This document shows positions 52,087 to 61,313 of a stretch of DNA of 64,000 nucleotides, one piece after another. The notes under the pieces are model-generated. The model was not told where the DNA came from. It worked only from the letters and a program-made list of their open reading frames with translations, and searched no databases. Position 1 is the first letter of the stretch. Each line of letters begins with the position of its first letter. The stretch is from Hahellaceae bacterium (GTDB taxonomy: Bacteria; Pseudomonadota; Gammaproteobacteria; Pseudomonadales; Oleiphilaceae), in assembly GCA_016716085.1 (NCBI GenBank), contig JADJWY010000005.1, positions 642,041-706,040 on the forward strand, read 5' to 3'. The translations under genes were made by a program, and so were the position numbers.

Positions 52087-54495
52087 ATGACAATTAAAAA
52101 GGCCATGATGATCGCAGGTGCTGCGATCATCGCATTATTGGTCATTCTGATTCTGGAGGTGATCGCCCGAAATGCGGAGGTCATGGAATCGGAAGCAGAA
52201 TTTCAAATGCTGGTGTCCGTCACCAAGGCGGCGGGCGACATGGACATGCGTCATGATGGTGCCTCTGGAACGGTTTATCAAATGTTGCATGCGTTGGCGA
52301 CAGGTGATGCAGAAGCGGCCAAGTCTGCCAAGACCACGTTACTGGAACACCGCACCGCAATGGAGGAGGACATCAAAATCCTGAAAAATGCGAATTTCAG
52401 TGATGAGCTCAAGGCGTACGCCCGGCGCAGCGGTGAAATTATTGGTCCGTTTTTTCAAAGTGCCGAAGCCGTGATGGCGGCGCGCAATGCGGAGGATGCC
52501 AGGGATCTGATCACCCAGTTTGAGGCCAATTTTGATGTGCTTGAAGAAGTTTATGGTGAGCAGAGTGACAAATTGGAAGCCTACTCGGCCTATATTCTCG
52601 AAAATGCCCGTGCTGAAGGGCGCTCCAGTTTTATGTTGGTATTGAGCACCTGTATTGGGTTGTTGATCCTGTGTGTAGTAGGCATGTGGTTTACCTATCG
52701 CTGGCTGATGGCCAGCCTTGGGGCTGAGCCTGTAGATCTTGCCGCTGTCGCGTCATCGATTGCCAATGGTCGCCTGGACGAGTCGATGAAAGACTCCGTG
52801 GGTGTGTATGCGCAACTACGTATCATGCGTGACAAACTCAAGCAGCAGATTCGGGATGCGCAGGAACAGTTGGTCATTACCACCCGTATCCAGGAAGCCA
52901 TCGAGACGACCTCGACCAGCATCATGATTGCCGATGCCGACTTCAATATCGTGTATGTGAATCCGGCTAATTTACGGGTACTGGCCAAGCAGGAAAAAGA
53001 GATTAAGAAGCGGGTCCCGAATTTCGATGCCCACACCCTCATTGGTAAGAACATTGATATTTTTCATCGCACTCCCTCGCACCAGCGTGATTTGTTGAAG
53101 AAGTTGCGCGAACCCTACACCGCAAACCTGCAGTTAGGCGAGGCCTATTTCGGATTGACGGCGGGGGCGATTCGCGACGATAACGATCAAATTCTGGGTT
53201 ACGTCGTGGAGTGGCGGGATGAGACGTCTCAGGTGCTGGCCGAGAATGAAATCAGTGGTTTGGTGGATGCGGCCAAGGCAGGTGATTTGGGCAAGCGTCT
53301 TGAAACAGCGAGCAAAGCCGGGTTTTTCAAGAACCTGTCGGAAGGCCTGAATACACTGCTCCAGTCGGTTGATTCGGTGACGGGCGAAATCAATGACGTC
53401 ATGAAGAAAGTCGCTGGCGGCGATCTCAAAGGCCGCATGGATGTGAGTTATCAGGGTCAATTTGGTGAAATTGCCGAAGCAGTGAATGAAACCCTGGACA
53501 AGCTCAGCGGCGTGATTCGCCAGGTGTCGGATGCGGCGGAAGCGACACGTGCCTCTGGACATGAAATTTCGCAAGGCAATCGCCAACTGTCGGAGCGCAC
53601 GGAGAAGCAGTCTTCCAGTCTGGAGGAAACCGCATCGGCACTGGAAGAATTGACCAGTAACGTACGCAATACGGCCGATAACTCCCGTCAGGCCGATATG
53701 TTGTCTGCCCAAACGCGCGATTCTGCGATGAAAGGGGGGGATGTTGTTGAGCGCACCGTCGCCGCGATTCAGGAGATTAGTGATTCGAGCGAGAAAATTG
53801 CCGAGATTATCGGCGTGATCGACGAAATTGCCTTTCAGACCAATCTGTTGGCCCTGAATGCCTCGGTTGAAGCAGCGCGTGCCGGTGATCAGGGGCGTGG
53901 TTTTGCGGTGGTGGCGACCGAAGTGCGGAACCTGGCGCAACGCAGCGCGAATTCGGCGCGTGAAATCAAAGATCTGATTCAGGACAGCGTGCGCCGGGTG
54001 AAGCTTGGCTCTGAGCTGGCCGGTGAGTCGGGTGTGATGTTGCAGGAAATTATCGGCAATGTAAAAAAGGTGTCGGATCTGATTTCTGATATTGCGGCTG
54101 CGACGGAAGAGCAAAGCTCGGGGATCGAGGAGATCAACAAGGCCATCGCTGAGCTGGATGATATCACCCAACAAAACGCAGCACTGGCGGAAGAAACCGC
54201 CTCCGCTGCTGAGTCGGCGATGGAAAATACGGAACTGATGGGTGAGGCGGTGGGCTTTTTCAATCTGGCCTCTTCTGCGGGGAGCAAACGGAGTTTCGCT
54301 GCACCGGCAGCTCGCAGCACGATGACTAAACCGGCGGCTTTGAAAAAGGCTTCAATGGGTGTGTCGTCCGCGTCTTTGGAAAGTGCGCCAGCCAAGCCGA
54401 TGCCTGCCGCAAAGTCAGCGCCGAAGCCTGCAGCGAAGCCGTCAGCCGCGAAAGATCTGGATGATGAAAGCGATGATGATTGGGAAGTGTTCTGA
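52087..54495 (+). CDS. PAS-containing methyl-accepting chemotaxis protein with DWEVF tail (first of pair)
   Basis: An 802-residue receptor with a membrane helix at residues about 5-25, a helical sensory loop of about 150 residues, a second helix (LVLSTCIGLLILCVVGMWF), HAMP, a cytoplasmic PAS (about 265-390) and the signalling domain with tip DEIAFQTNLLALNASVEAARAG. A flexible Ala/Lys/Pro tail ends DDDWEVF, which fits the CheR-tethering pentapeptide pattern (NWETF in E. coli). It is paired with the next gene, with which it shares nearly all of the cytoplasmic half. Confidence 0.9.
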   Translation: MTIKKAMMIAGAAIIALLVILILEVIARNAEVMESEAEFQMLVSVTKAAGDMDMRHDGASGTVYQMLHALATGDAEAAKSAKTTLLEHRTAMEEDIKILKNANFSDELKAYARRSGEIIGPFFQSAEAVMAARNAEDARDLITQFEANFDVLEEVYGEQSDKLEAYSAYILENARAEGRSSFMLVLSTCIGLLILCVVGMWFTYRWLMASLGAEPVDLAAVASSIANGRLDESMKDSVGVYAQLRIMRDKLKQQIRDAQEQLVITTRIQEAIETTSTSIMIADADFNIVYVNPANLRVLAKQEKEIKKRVPNFDAHTLIGKNIDIFHRTPSHQRDLLKKLREPYTANLQLGEAYFGLTAGAIRDDNDQILGYVVEWRDETSQVLAENEISGLVDAAKAGDLGKRLETASKAGFFKNLSEGLNTLLQSVDSVTGEINDVMKKVAGGDLKGRMDVSYQGQFGEIAEAVNETLDKLSGVIRQVSDAAEATRASGHEISQGNRQLSERTEKQSSSLEETASALEELTSNVRNTADNSRQADMLSAQTRDSAMKGGDVVERTVAAIQEISDSSEKIAEIIGVIDEIAFQTNLLALNASVEAARAGDQGRGFAVVATEVRNLAQRSANSAREIKDLIQDSVRRVKLGSELAGESGVMLQEIIGNVKKVSDLISDIAAATEEQSSGIEEINKAIAELDDITQQNAALAEETASAAESAMENTELMGEAVGFFNLASSAGSKRSFAAPAARSTMTKPAALKKASMGVSSASLESAPAKPMPAAKSAPKPAAKPSAAKDLDDESDDDWEVF

Positions 54496-54508
54496 ACGAT
54501 CAGAACAC
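54487..54508 (+). other. Hairpin spanning the stop codon between the two paralogous receptors
   Basis: GTGTTCTGA (54487-54495, including the stop codon) pairs perfectly with TCAGAACAC (54500-54508) around ACGA. No T-run follows. It could reduce read-through into or alter decay of the downstream receptor message. Confidence 0.5.
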
Positions 54509-54550
54509 CTTGGATAGAAAGTAAGTGTCTGAGCGAGAAGGACAAGTTGC

Positions 54551-57370
54551 ATGCAGTGGATTATTCGTAAACTCAAGATCAGCCAACAACTGCTGCTTGT
54601 TGTTTTTGCGCTCGGCATTCCGCTGGCGCTGTTCGCAGGTGAATTCCTGCTGGACCTAAAGGCCTCCGCTGAAAACCGGAAAAACCAGGCAGAGGGAGCC
54701 GCCTACATACAGCTCATTAAACCTGTGCAGCTGGGCACAGCGGTCCATCGGGGGAATGTCGCACTCCTCAAAAATGGCGATACCAGCCGACAGGGAGAAA
54801 TCGACGAGGCGGCTGCCGGCGTAGATTCCGCCTATACAGCGTTGGAAGCGATGGAGAAAAGCACACAGGCGTTCCAGTCGGGCAGTGCAGATCTGCGCAC
54901 CCACTGGAAGAGGCTTCGGCAGGACTATATGGGTCTTGACGCGCCCGAGTCGTTTGCTCAGCACACCTTATTAATTAACGAAATTCTGAACCTGACAGAG
55001 TCAATTGCCAGTGAAAGTGGCCTGGCGTACGCGGAAGATAAAGACATTTACTATAGCCAGCGTCTCTCAGTCGAAGCGATACCGGACCTGGTTGAGAGTC
55101 TGGGGGTTCTCAGGGGGCGGCTATCAGGGCTTTTGCAGGCCCGATTGGCGGGTGGTGAAATTAATAAATTACTGCTGGCCAATGTGCACTCTATGGTCAG
55201 GCGAATAGAAATTATTGTCCCGCGTGCTGAGGGTTATCTCAAAGGCGCTCTGAACGACAATCCTGACCTTGATGCCGCACTTTCAGGCAAGGTCTCAGAG
55301 GTGAAGCAGGCCGCAGAGAGCTTGTTACGGTCTGTCGACTCACTTGAAAATAGCCTAATGGCTGGCGAAGGGGCACTGACGGCGGAAATGCCGGCGCAGT
55401 TTTTTGCTGAGGCAACGGCAGTCATAGGTTTGGCCAACAGTACGTGGGACCATCTCAATCAAGTAATTGTTAAAAACACACAGCAGCGTGCCTCAGCGGA
55501 AGTCAAATTATATTACACCGTTGCGATTCTGCTGCTTGGACTGTTCCTTGCGATGGCGTGGTTTGCCTTGACTGTCATTCATGCGCTCAGGCAAAGCCTG
55601 GGCGCCGAACCCCAGGAACTGGCAGACGTTGCAACTGCAATAGCGGAGGGCCGTTTGAATGAGCAGATGAAGGACTCGGTGGGTGCCTACGCGCAACTCA
55701 GAATCATGCGGGATACACTCAAGCGCCAGATACAGGAGGCGCAGGATCAGTTAGTGATCACGACGCGGATTCAGGAAGCCATCGAGACGACCACGACGAG
55801 CCTGATGATTGCCGATGGCGACTTCAACATTGTTTATGTCAATCCGGCGACGTACCGGGCTCTGGAAAAACAAGAGAGCCAGATCAAGAAGCGGGTACCC
55901 GATTTCGATGCGCGTGCTTTGGTGGGGAAAAATATTGATATTTTCCATCGTAATCCTTCCCACCAACGCGAGATGCTGAAGAACTTGCGCGAACCTTACA
56001 CGGCGAGACTGGAACTCGGGGAAGCCCACTTCGGGCTCACCGCCGGAACGATCCGCAGCGAAAAAGATGAAATTCTCGGCTTCGTGGTGGAGTGGCGTGA
56101 CGAGACTGGTCAGGTGCTGGTCGAAAACGAAGTCGGGGCGCTGGTGGATGCGGCAAAGGCGGGTGATTTAAGCCGACGCCTCGATACCACCAACAAGTCT
56201 GGTTTCTTTAAGAGCCTGTCGGAGGGGCTGAATACGCTGCTTCAATCCGTTGATGGCGTGACGGACGAAGTCAGCCAGGTCATGCAAAAGGTCGCATCCG
56301 GCGATCTCAAAGGCCGTATGGATGGTCACTATCAAGGCAAGTTCGGTGAAATTGCGGACGCGGTCAATGAGACCCTCGAAAAATTGGGTAGTGTCATCCG
56401 CCAGGTATCCGATGCGGGTGAGGCGACCCGTGCCTCTGGACATGAAATTTCGCAGGGTAACCGGCAGTTGTCGGAACGTACCGAAAAACAGTCATCGAGC
56501 CTTGAAGAAACCGCCTCTGCGTTGGAGCAGTTGACCGGGAATGTTCGTAACACAGCCGACAACTCCCGCCAGGCAGACATGCTTTCTGCACAGACCCGTG
56601 ATTCGGCCATGAAGGGTGGCGAGGTGGTCGAACGCACGGTAGCGGCTATTCAGGAAATCAGCGACTCCAGTGAAAAAATTGCCGAAATCATCGGTGTAAT
56701 TGATGAAATTGCCTTCCAGACGAATCTATTGGCGTTGAACGCCTCGGTGGAAGCCGCCCGTGCCGGAGATCAGGGGCGAGGGTTTGCAGTCGTGGCCACC
56801 GAAGTGAGGAATCTTGCGCAGCGAAGTGCTAATTCAGCGCGTGAAATAAAAGATTTGATACAGGACAGCGTCCGGCGCGTAAAACTGGGTTCAGAACTGG
56901 CGGGTGAATCCGGCGTTATGTTGCAGGAAATTATCGGCAACGTGAAGAAAGTGTCGGATCTGATCTCCGATATTGCTGCCGCAACCGAAGAGCAAACCTC
57001 TGGTATTGAGGAAATCAATAAATCAATAGCTGAGCTCGATGACATTACCCAGCAGAACGCCGCACTGGCAGAGGAAACCGCTTCGGCGGCAGAGTCGGCC
57101 ATGGAAAATACGGAATTGATGGCGGAGGCAGTGGGCTTTTTCAATATTGCCAGTGGTGGCCGAACCGCTAAGGTGGCCGGTAGCCTCAAAACACTGAACA
57201 AACCGGCTAAGGCGAGTTTGAATTCGGTCGCCGCAAAAACGCCGGGTGCTACGACAAAGAGTCCGGCCCCGCCTAAGGTGCAGCCGGTCCCAAAACCCGT
57301 TAAAACCAGTTCTGCCCCCAAAGGGGCTGACCTTGATGACGAAAGTGAAGATGATTGGGAGGTGTTCTGA
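54551..57370 (+). CDS. PAS-containing methyl-accepting chemotaxis protein with DWEVF tail (second of pair)
   Basis: A 939-residue receptor with the same architecture as its neighbour but a longer periplasmic helical domain (about residues 30-315, between membrane helices near 10-28 and 318-342). HAMP, PAS (about 410-530) and signalling domain follow. The tail is Pro/Lys/Ala-rich and ends DDWEVF. From the PAS on, the two receptors are almost the same protein, yet their DNA differs widely at third positions. Its stop overlaps the second cheW by one base. Ligand unknown. Confidence 0.9.
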   Translation: MQWIIRKLKISQQLLLVVFALGIPLALFAGEFLLDLKASAENRKNQAEGAAYIQLIKPVQLGTAVHRGNVALLKNGDTSRQGEIDEAAAGVDSAYTALEAMEKSTQAFQSGSADLRTHWKRLRQDYMGLDAPESFAQHTLLINEILNLTESIASESGLAYAEDKDIYYSQRLSVEAIPDLVESLGVLRGRLSGLLQARLAGGEINKLLLANVHSMVRRIEIIVPRAEGYLKGALNDNPDLDAALSGKVSEVKQAAESLLRSVDSLENSLMAGEGALTAEMPAQFFAEATAVIGLANSTWDHLNQVIVKNTQQRASAEVKLYYTVAILLLGLFLAMAWFALTVIHALRQSLGAEPQELADVATAIAEGRLNEQMKDSVGAYAQLRIMRDTLKRQIQEAQDQLVITTRIQEAIETTTTSLMIADGDFNIVYVNPATYRALEKQESQIKKRVPDFDARALVGKNIDIFHRNPSHQREMLKNLREPYTARLELGEAHFGLTAGTIRSEKDEILGFVVEWRDETGQVLVENEVGALVDAAKAGDLSRRLDTTNKSGFFKSLSEGLNTLLQSVDGVTDEVSQVMQKVASGDLKGRMDGHYQGKFGEIADAVNETLEKLGSVIRQVSDAGEATRASGHEISQGNRQLSERTEKQSSSLEETASALEQLTGNVRNTADNSRQADMLSAQTRDSAMKGGEVVERTVAAIQEISDSSEKIAEIIGVIDEIAFQTNLLALNASVEAARAGDQGRGFAVVATEVRNLAQRSANSAREIKDLIQDSVRRVKLGSELAGESGVMLQEIIGNVKKVSDLISDIAAATEEQTSGIEEINKSIAELDDITQQNAALAEETASAAESAMENTELMAEAVGFFNIASGGRTAKVAGSLKTLNKPAKASLNSVAAKTPGATTKSPAPPKVQPVPKPVKTSSAPKGADLDDESEDDWEVF

Positions 57371-57867
57371 TGGCCGTAACCGCTGAAAGCAGCTCAGAAG
57401 GGGTAAGGCAGTACCTCACCTTCCGTATTGGTGAAGATGTCTATGGCCTGGATATCCTGCGCGTGCGGGAAATACGGGGTTGGAGTAAACCGCGGGAAAT
57501 TCCGAACGTACCGAAATACATTAAAGGGGTGATGGATTTTCGTGGCGGCATCGTGCCGATTATTGATTTGCGTATTCGATTTTCCCTGGCCAATGCCGAG
57601 TATGACAAGGAGACTGTCGTGATCCTGTTATCGGTTGAGCAGGATGGACGTTCGACCATCATGGGCATCGTGGTAGACCGGGTCGCGGATGTCATGGACG
57701 TTGCGCCCTCTGACATCAAACCGCGTCCGGACCTGGGTGCCAAACTGGATACCAAGTACCTGCCGGGCATCGTGAATCGGGGCGATCACATGGTGCTGCT
57801 GGTAGACGTCGATAAATTACTGGATACCAAAACCTTCACCTTGCTGGAAGAGGTTCAGAATTCATGA
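57370..57867 (+). CDS. cheW: CheW coupling protein (second copy)
   Basis: A 165-residue CheW: YLTFRIGEDVYGLDILRVRE and GVMDFRGGIVPIIDLRIRF. It starts at ATG 57370, overlapping the receptor stop by one base (TGATG), and ends in an ATGA overlap with the STAS gene. It differs clearly from the first CheW, so the two are not a recent copy. It probably serves the two long receptors. Confidence 0.9.
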   Translation: MAVTAESSSEGVRQYLTFRIGEDVYGLDILRVREIRGWSKPREIPNVPKYIKGVMDFRGGIVPIIDLRIRFSLANAEYDKETVVILLSVEQDGRSTIMGIVVDRVADVMDVAPSDIKPRPDLGAKLDTKYLPGIVNRGDHMVLLVDVDKLLDTKTFTLLEEVQNS

Positions 57868-58139
57868 CAGCGACTGAAAATGCCTTCGTTCTGCCAGAGC
57901 AGTGCAATATCTCGGCAGTGGAAAACCTCTATGAACGCCTGCGGGATGAACAGTATGCAGAGCGCATCAAGCTGGATGGCAGTCATGTGACTGCAGCCGA
58001 CACGGCGGGGGTTCAGCTATTGGTGGCCTTGCAGAAGCGTGTTGCCGGGCATGGTGGTGCGATTGAATGGGTGGCGGTTTCTGACGCCCTGAAGCGGGCT
58101 GCCACTGACCTTGGCCTGGCCGAATTGGTCAGAAGCTGA
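57864..58139 (+). CDS. STAS-domain protein of the chemotaxis cluster
   Basis: A 91-residue STAS domain whose expected serine is replaced: the site reads TAADTAGVQLLVAL, with Thr where most partners have Ser. Such STAS genes next to cheW/cheR in Proteobacteria are known, but their role is unclear. It overlaps cheW by four bases and precedes cheR. It may be a second target of the HsbR-like protein upstream or a structural adaptor. Confidence 0.8.
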   Translation: MTATENAFVLPEQCNISAVENLYERLRDEQYAERIKLDGSHVTAADTAGVQLLVALQKRVAGHGGAIEWVAVSDALKRAATDLGLAELVRS

Positions 58140-58149
58140 GGATTTAGAT

Positions 58150-58992
58150 ATGAGTGCGACGGACGCCAAAGCGGAGTCCCGTGAATTCAATTTCACCTGG
58201 GCGCATTTTGAACATCTGCGCAAAATCAGTATGAGTCATACGGGTATTCAGGTTCCTGATATCAAACAGGAAATGTTCTATGCCCGACTGAGCAAGCGCG
58301 TGCGCGCCTTGCGCCTGAACGATTTTGATCAGTACATCCGTTACTTAGAAGACAACTGGGATTCCGAAGGCACGCCCTTCATCAATGCACTGACCACCAA
58401 TCTAACCTCATTTTTTCGCGAGAATCACCACTTCAACTTTCTCAAAAAAACGGTGGTTGCCGCTGCACAACAGAAAAAACAGCGATCTATCAAAATATGG
58501 TCTGCCGGGTGCTCCACAGGGGAAGAGCCGTATTCCATTGCCATGACGATGACGGAGGCCTGCAGCGGTACCGGAGTCGAGTGGGAGTTGACCGCTACTG
58601 ACCTGGATACCGATGTGCTAGCACGCGCACAACGGGGTGTTTATGCCCTGGATCGTATCGAAGGGATTGATCAGGACAAGAAAAAACGCTTCTTTATGAA
58701 AGGAACCGGGCCGCGTGCCGGGTATGTTCGCGTCAAAGAGGAGCTACGTAACAAAATCCAGTTTCGTCAGCTCAACCTGATCAAACCCATCGATATGGGC
58801 GATCGCTACGATGTGATTTTTTGTCGCAACGTGGTGATTTATTTTGATCGGGACACCAAAGTGAAACTGGTCGAGCAGTTTGTGCGCCACCTGCAACCGA
58901 AGGCCTACCTGATTATGGGCCATTCCGAATCCTTACACGGTATTTCCAATGCCTTTGAAGGCCTCGGAAATACCATTTATCAGCTGAACTAG
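58150..58992 (+). CDS. cheR: CheR methyltransferase
   Basis: A 280-residue enzyme methylating glutamates of receptors with SAM. Motifs: LTTNLTSFFRENHHF in the N-terminal domain, IWSAGCSTGEEPYSIAM in the SAM site and DVIFCRNVVIYFD further down. The start at 58150 follows GAGGA by 7 bases. The two receptors with DWEVF tails provide likely docking points for its beta-subdomain. It is followed by cheD and cheB. Confidence 0.92.
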   Translation: MSATDAKAESREFNFTWAHFEHLRKISMSHTGIQVPDIKQEMFYARLSKRVRALRLNDFDQYIRYLEDNWDSEGTPFINALTTNLTSFFRENHHFNFLKKTVVAAAQQKKQRSIKIWSAGCSTGEEPYSIAMTMTEACSGTGVEWELTATDLDTDVLARAQRGVYALDRIEGIDQDKKKRFFMKGTGPRAGYVRVKEELRNKIQFRQLNLIKPIDMGDRYDVIFCRNVVIYFDRDTKVKLVEQFVRHLQPKAYLIMGHSESLHGISNAFEGLGNTIYQLN

Positions 58993-59002
58993 GAGGACAT
59001 GC

Positions 59003-59620
59003 GTGGCTGAAGTCCCACCACCCACCTGTTTGCCCTGGTTTGCAAACATCAACCGTTACTGGGATGCACGCCGGGCACGATTTGTGGCGAAGATCCTGCC
59101 GGGTGAATATTACGTGACCACGCAGGGTGAGATGATCGGGACCGTTCTCGGTTCCTGTGTTTCTGCCTGTGTACGTGATCCGTCAAGTGGTATCGGCGGC
59201 ATGAACCATTTTATGCTACCAGCGCGGGCGGGCGGCAAGGTCGAACTGCTCAGCGATGCCTTTCGTTACGGTAACTTTGCCATGGAGCATCTCATCAACG
59301 ATGTGATGAAGCTGAGTGGTACGCGCAGTAACCTTGAATTCAAACTGTTTGGCGGCGGTAATGTCGTTAAAGGCATGAGTTCAGTGGGTGCGCGAAATGT
59401 CGAATTTGTACGCAAATATCTGGAAATGGAAAGTTTCAGGATTACCTCTGAAGATCTGGGCGGGAATTACCCGCGTAAAATTCTGTATGACCCTAAATCC
59501 GGCAAAGTGATGATGCGCAAGATTCAGACCCTGCACAACGATACCCTGGTGCAGCGTGAAGAAAGCTACCGCGATCAGATCAGCAATGCGCCGGTTTCAG
59601 GCGAAGTGGACCTATTTTAA
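59003..59620 (+). CDS. cheD: CheD receptor glutamine deamidase
   Basis: A 205-residue deamidase. The catalytic Cys is in TVLGSCVSACV, and His in GGMNHFMLPA, as in CheD of Thermotoga and Bacillus. The C-terminus ends SGEVDLF, similar to the tails of the first receptor and the CheZ-like protein. It starts at GTG 59003 after AGGAGG (7-base spacing). It deamidates receptor glutamines and can interact with CheY-phosphatases in other bacteria. Confidence 0.9.
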   Translation: MAEVPPPTCLPWFANINRYWDARRARFVAKILPGEYYVTTQGEMIGTVLGSCVSACVRDPSSGIGGMNHFMLPARAGGKVELLSDAFRYGNFAMEHLINDVMKLSGTRSNLEFKLFGGGNVVKGMSSVGARNVEFVRKYLEMESFRITSEDLGGNYPRKILYDPKSGKVMMRKIQTLHNDTLVQREESYRDQISNAPVSGEVDLF

Positions 59621-59645
59621 TGAGCGATTGGATAAGGTTTTATCT

Positions 59646-60722
59646 ATGCCAAAACCGTATCGTGTACTGATAGTTGATGACTCTGCCTTGATGCGGAAGC
59701 TGCTGACGGAGCTTCTGGGGCAGTCAGCCGAGTTGCAGGTCATTGGCACGGCGACAGATCCTTTTGATGCGCGTGAAAAAATCAAAAGTTTGAACCCGGA
59801 TGTGATCACGCTGGATGTCGAAATGCCTAAAATGGACGGCCTGACCTTCCTCAAGAATCTCATGCGTCTTCATCCGATGCCGGTGGTGATGATATCGAGT
59901 CTGACCGAACAAGGAGCCCAGGTGACGCTGGATGCGATCGAGTTTGGCGCGCTGGATTTCGTCACCAAGCCTCGTCTGGATCTCAAAGAAGGCATGCAGG
60001 ATCAGGCGCGCCTGATCATTGATAAGGTGGTCGCCGCGGCGAGCGTAACACGCGATAAACTTGAGCGTGTGCAACAGCGGATGCAGGTGGCGCGTGAGCG
60101 AGGCGAATTGCAGCAGCGCAGCACCTCCATCGCGGCGCCCGCCTACCGAACGACGGATCAGCTCATTGCGATCGGTTCATCAACCGGCGGACTGGATGCC
60201 ATCCGCGATGTGTTGGTGGGTGTACCGGTGGATTCGCCTGGCATTGTGATCGCGCAACATATTCCCGGTACATTTTCCCGCTCCTTTGCCGAGCGCATGG
60301 ACAAAATGCTGCCGTTGAAAGTTGAAGAAGCGTATGAAAACGCGCCGATTACCACCGGCCGTGTGTATATCGCACCTGGCGAAAAGCACCTGGAGGTGGT
60401 GCGCTCCGGCGCGAAATACACCTGTCATTTGACCGATGCGCCGCCAGTCAACCGTCATCGCCCCAGTGTAGAGGTGTTGTTTGATTCGGTGGTTAAGGCC
60501 GCTGGCAAGAACACCCTGGCGATCATGCTAACCGGTATGGGGAAAGATGGTGCAGAAGCGATGCTACGATTGCGCCAGGCGGGTGCACGTACGATCGCGC
60601 AAGATGAAGCCACGGCAGTGGTATGGGGAATGCCCGGTGCAGCGGTCAAGCTAGGTGCGGCGGAGCGAGTGTTGCCTCTTCAGGATATTTCGGATGCGAT
60701 CAAGCAATGGATGAAGGCTTAG
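59646..60722 (+). CDS. cheB: CheB receptor methylesterase
   Basis: A 358-residue response regulator esterase: receiver with Asp57 (VITLDVEMPKMDG), then linker and C-terminal methylesterase with Ser in AIGSSTGG, His in AQHIPGTFS and Asp in MLTGMGKDGAEAM. It starts at 59646 (MPKPYRVLIVDDS); longer frames extend into cheD but have no ribosome site. It opposes CheR. It ends the plus-strand cluster. Confidence 0.92.
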   Translation: MPKPYRVLIVDDSALMRKLLTELLGQSAELQVIGTATDPFDAREKIKSLNPDVITLDVEMPKMDGLTFLKNLMRLHPMPVVMISSLTEQGAQVTLDAIEFGALDFVTKPRLDLKEGMQDQARLIIDKVVAAASVTRDKLERVQQRMQVARERGELQQRSTSIAAPAYRTTDQLIAIGSSTGGLDAIRDVLVGVPVDSPGIVIAQHIPGTFSRSFAERMDKMLPLKVEEAYENAPITTGRVYIAPGEKHLEVVRSGAKYTCHLTDAPPVNRHRPSVEVLFDSVVKAAGKNTLAIMLTGMGKDGAEAMLRLRQAGARTIAQDEATAVVWGMPGAAVKLGAAERVLPLQDISDAIKQWMKA

Positions 60723-60760
60723 CTTTCATCCATCTTTCAGAGGAACCGAGTGCTCAGCGC

Positions 60761-61300
60761 TCAGAATAAATCGATATCGCCATCATCTGCCTGTCGGGCT
60801 TTTTCGATCAGGTAGTTTTCCTTGAAGTGGGCGAGTGCATCGTTGACGGAGGCACCGGCCAGCATCATGTCAAACATCTCCCGCTCACACTGCATGGTAT
60901 AACGGCTTTTAAGGTTGTTCTGCAAATTAGTCCAAAGGGTCGGTAAATGCAGTTTCGAGCCATCTTCCAGCACAGTGCCTAATTCTTCCAGTGATTCCTT
61001 CACGTGCGATAAGCGTTGCGCGAGCCGATCAAAAAACTGAAAGTCGACCACGGCACCCTGTACGTCGGTCTGCAGGGCGAGCAGACGGGCTTTCAGTTGC
61101 TCGATCTGATCGGCCAGATTGGGTGCCGCCTGCGCGGTTTCAATGATCGAAGTAAAGTTGCTCGCCAGGCGATTGAACGATTTTTCACTGTCCAGGATCG
61201 AGGCTTCGATCTGTGCGACCGCCAATTGCAACATCTTGACGGTTTCCTGTATGTGGCAGAGCGTCTCTGCGTCCTGACTTCCGGGTTGTGAATGTGTCAC
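60761..61300 (-). CDS. CheZ-like candidate phosphatase with DIDLF tail
   Basis: A 179-residue all-helical protein. Residues 86-95 read DFQFFDRLAQ, which keeps the D-x-x-x-Q spacing of the CheZ active pair (Asp and Gln of DLTGQ) at the end of a similar QDFQ-type helix. CheZ itself is about 214 residues in E. coli. The C-terminus is GDIDLF, where CheZ carries its own CheY-binding peptide. GTG at 61300 is the start (AGGA 9 bases upstream). It faces cheB across 38 bases and follows the receptor pseudogene by 13 bases. Assignment to CheZ is inferred; alternative: unrelated chemotaxis adaptor. Confidence 0.6.
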   Translation of the reverse strand: MTHSQPGSQDAETLCHIQETVKMLQLAVAQIEASILDSEKSFNRLASNFTSIIETAQAAPNLADQIEQLKARLLALQTDVQGAVVDFQFFDRLAQRLSHVKESLEELGTVLEDGSKLHLPTLWTNLQNNLKSRYTMQCEREMFDMMLAGASVNDALAHFKENYLIEKARQADDGDIDLF

Positions 61301-61313
61301 GCGGTATGTCCTT

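Noticed and set aside
53134..54174. Open frame of 346 codons antisense to the first DWEVF receptor
   Set aside because: Arg/His/Gln-rich composition and no domain; mirrors the repeats of the receptor signalling domain.
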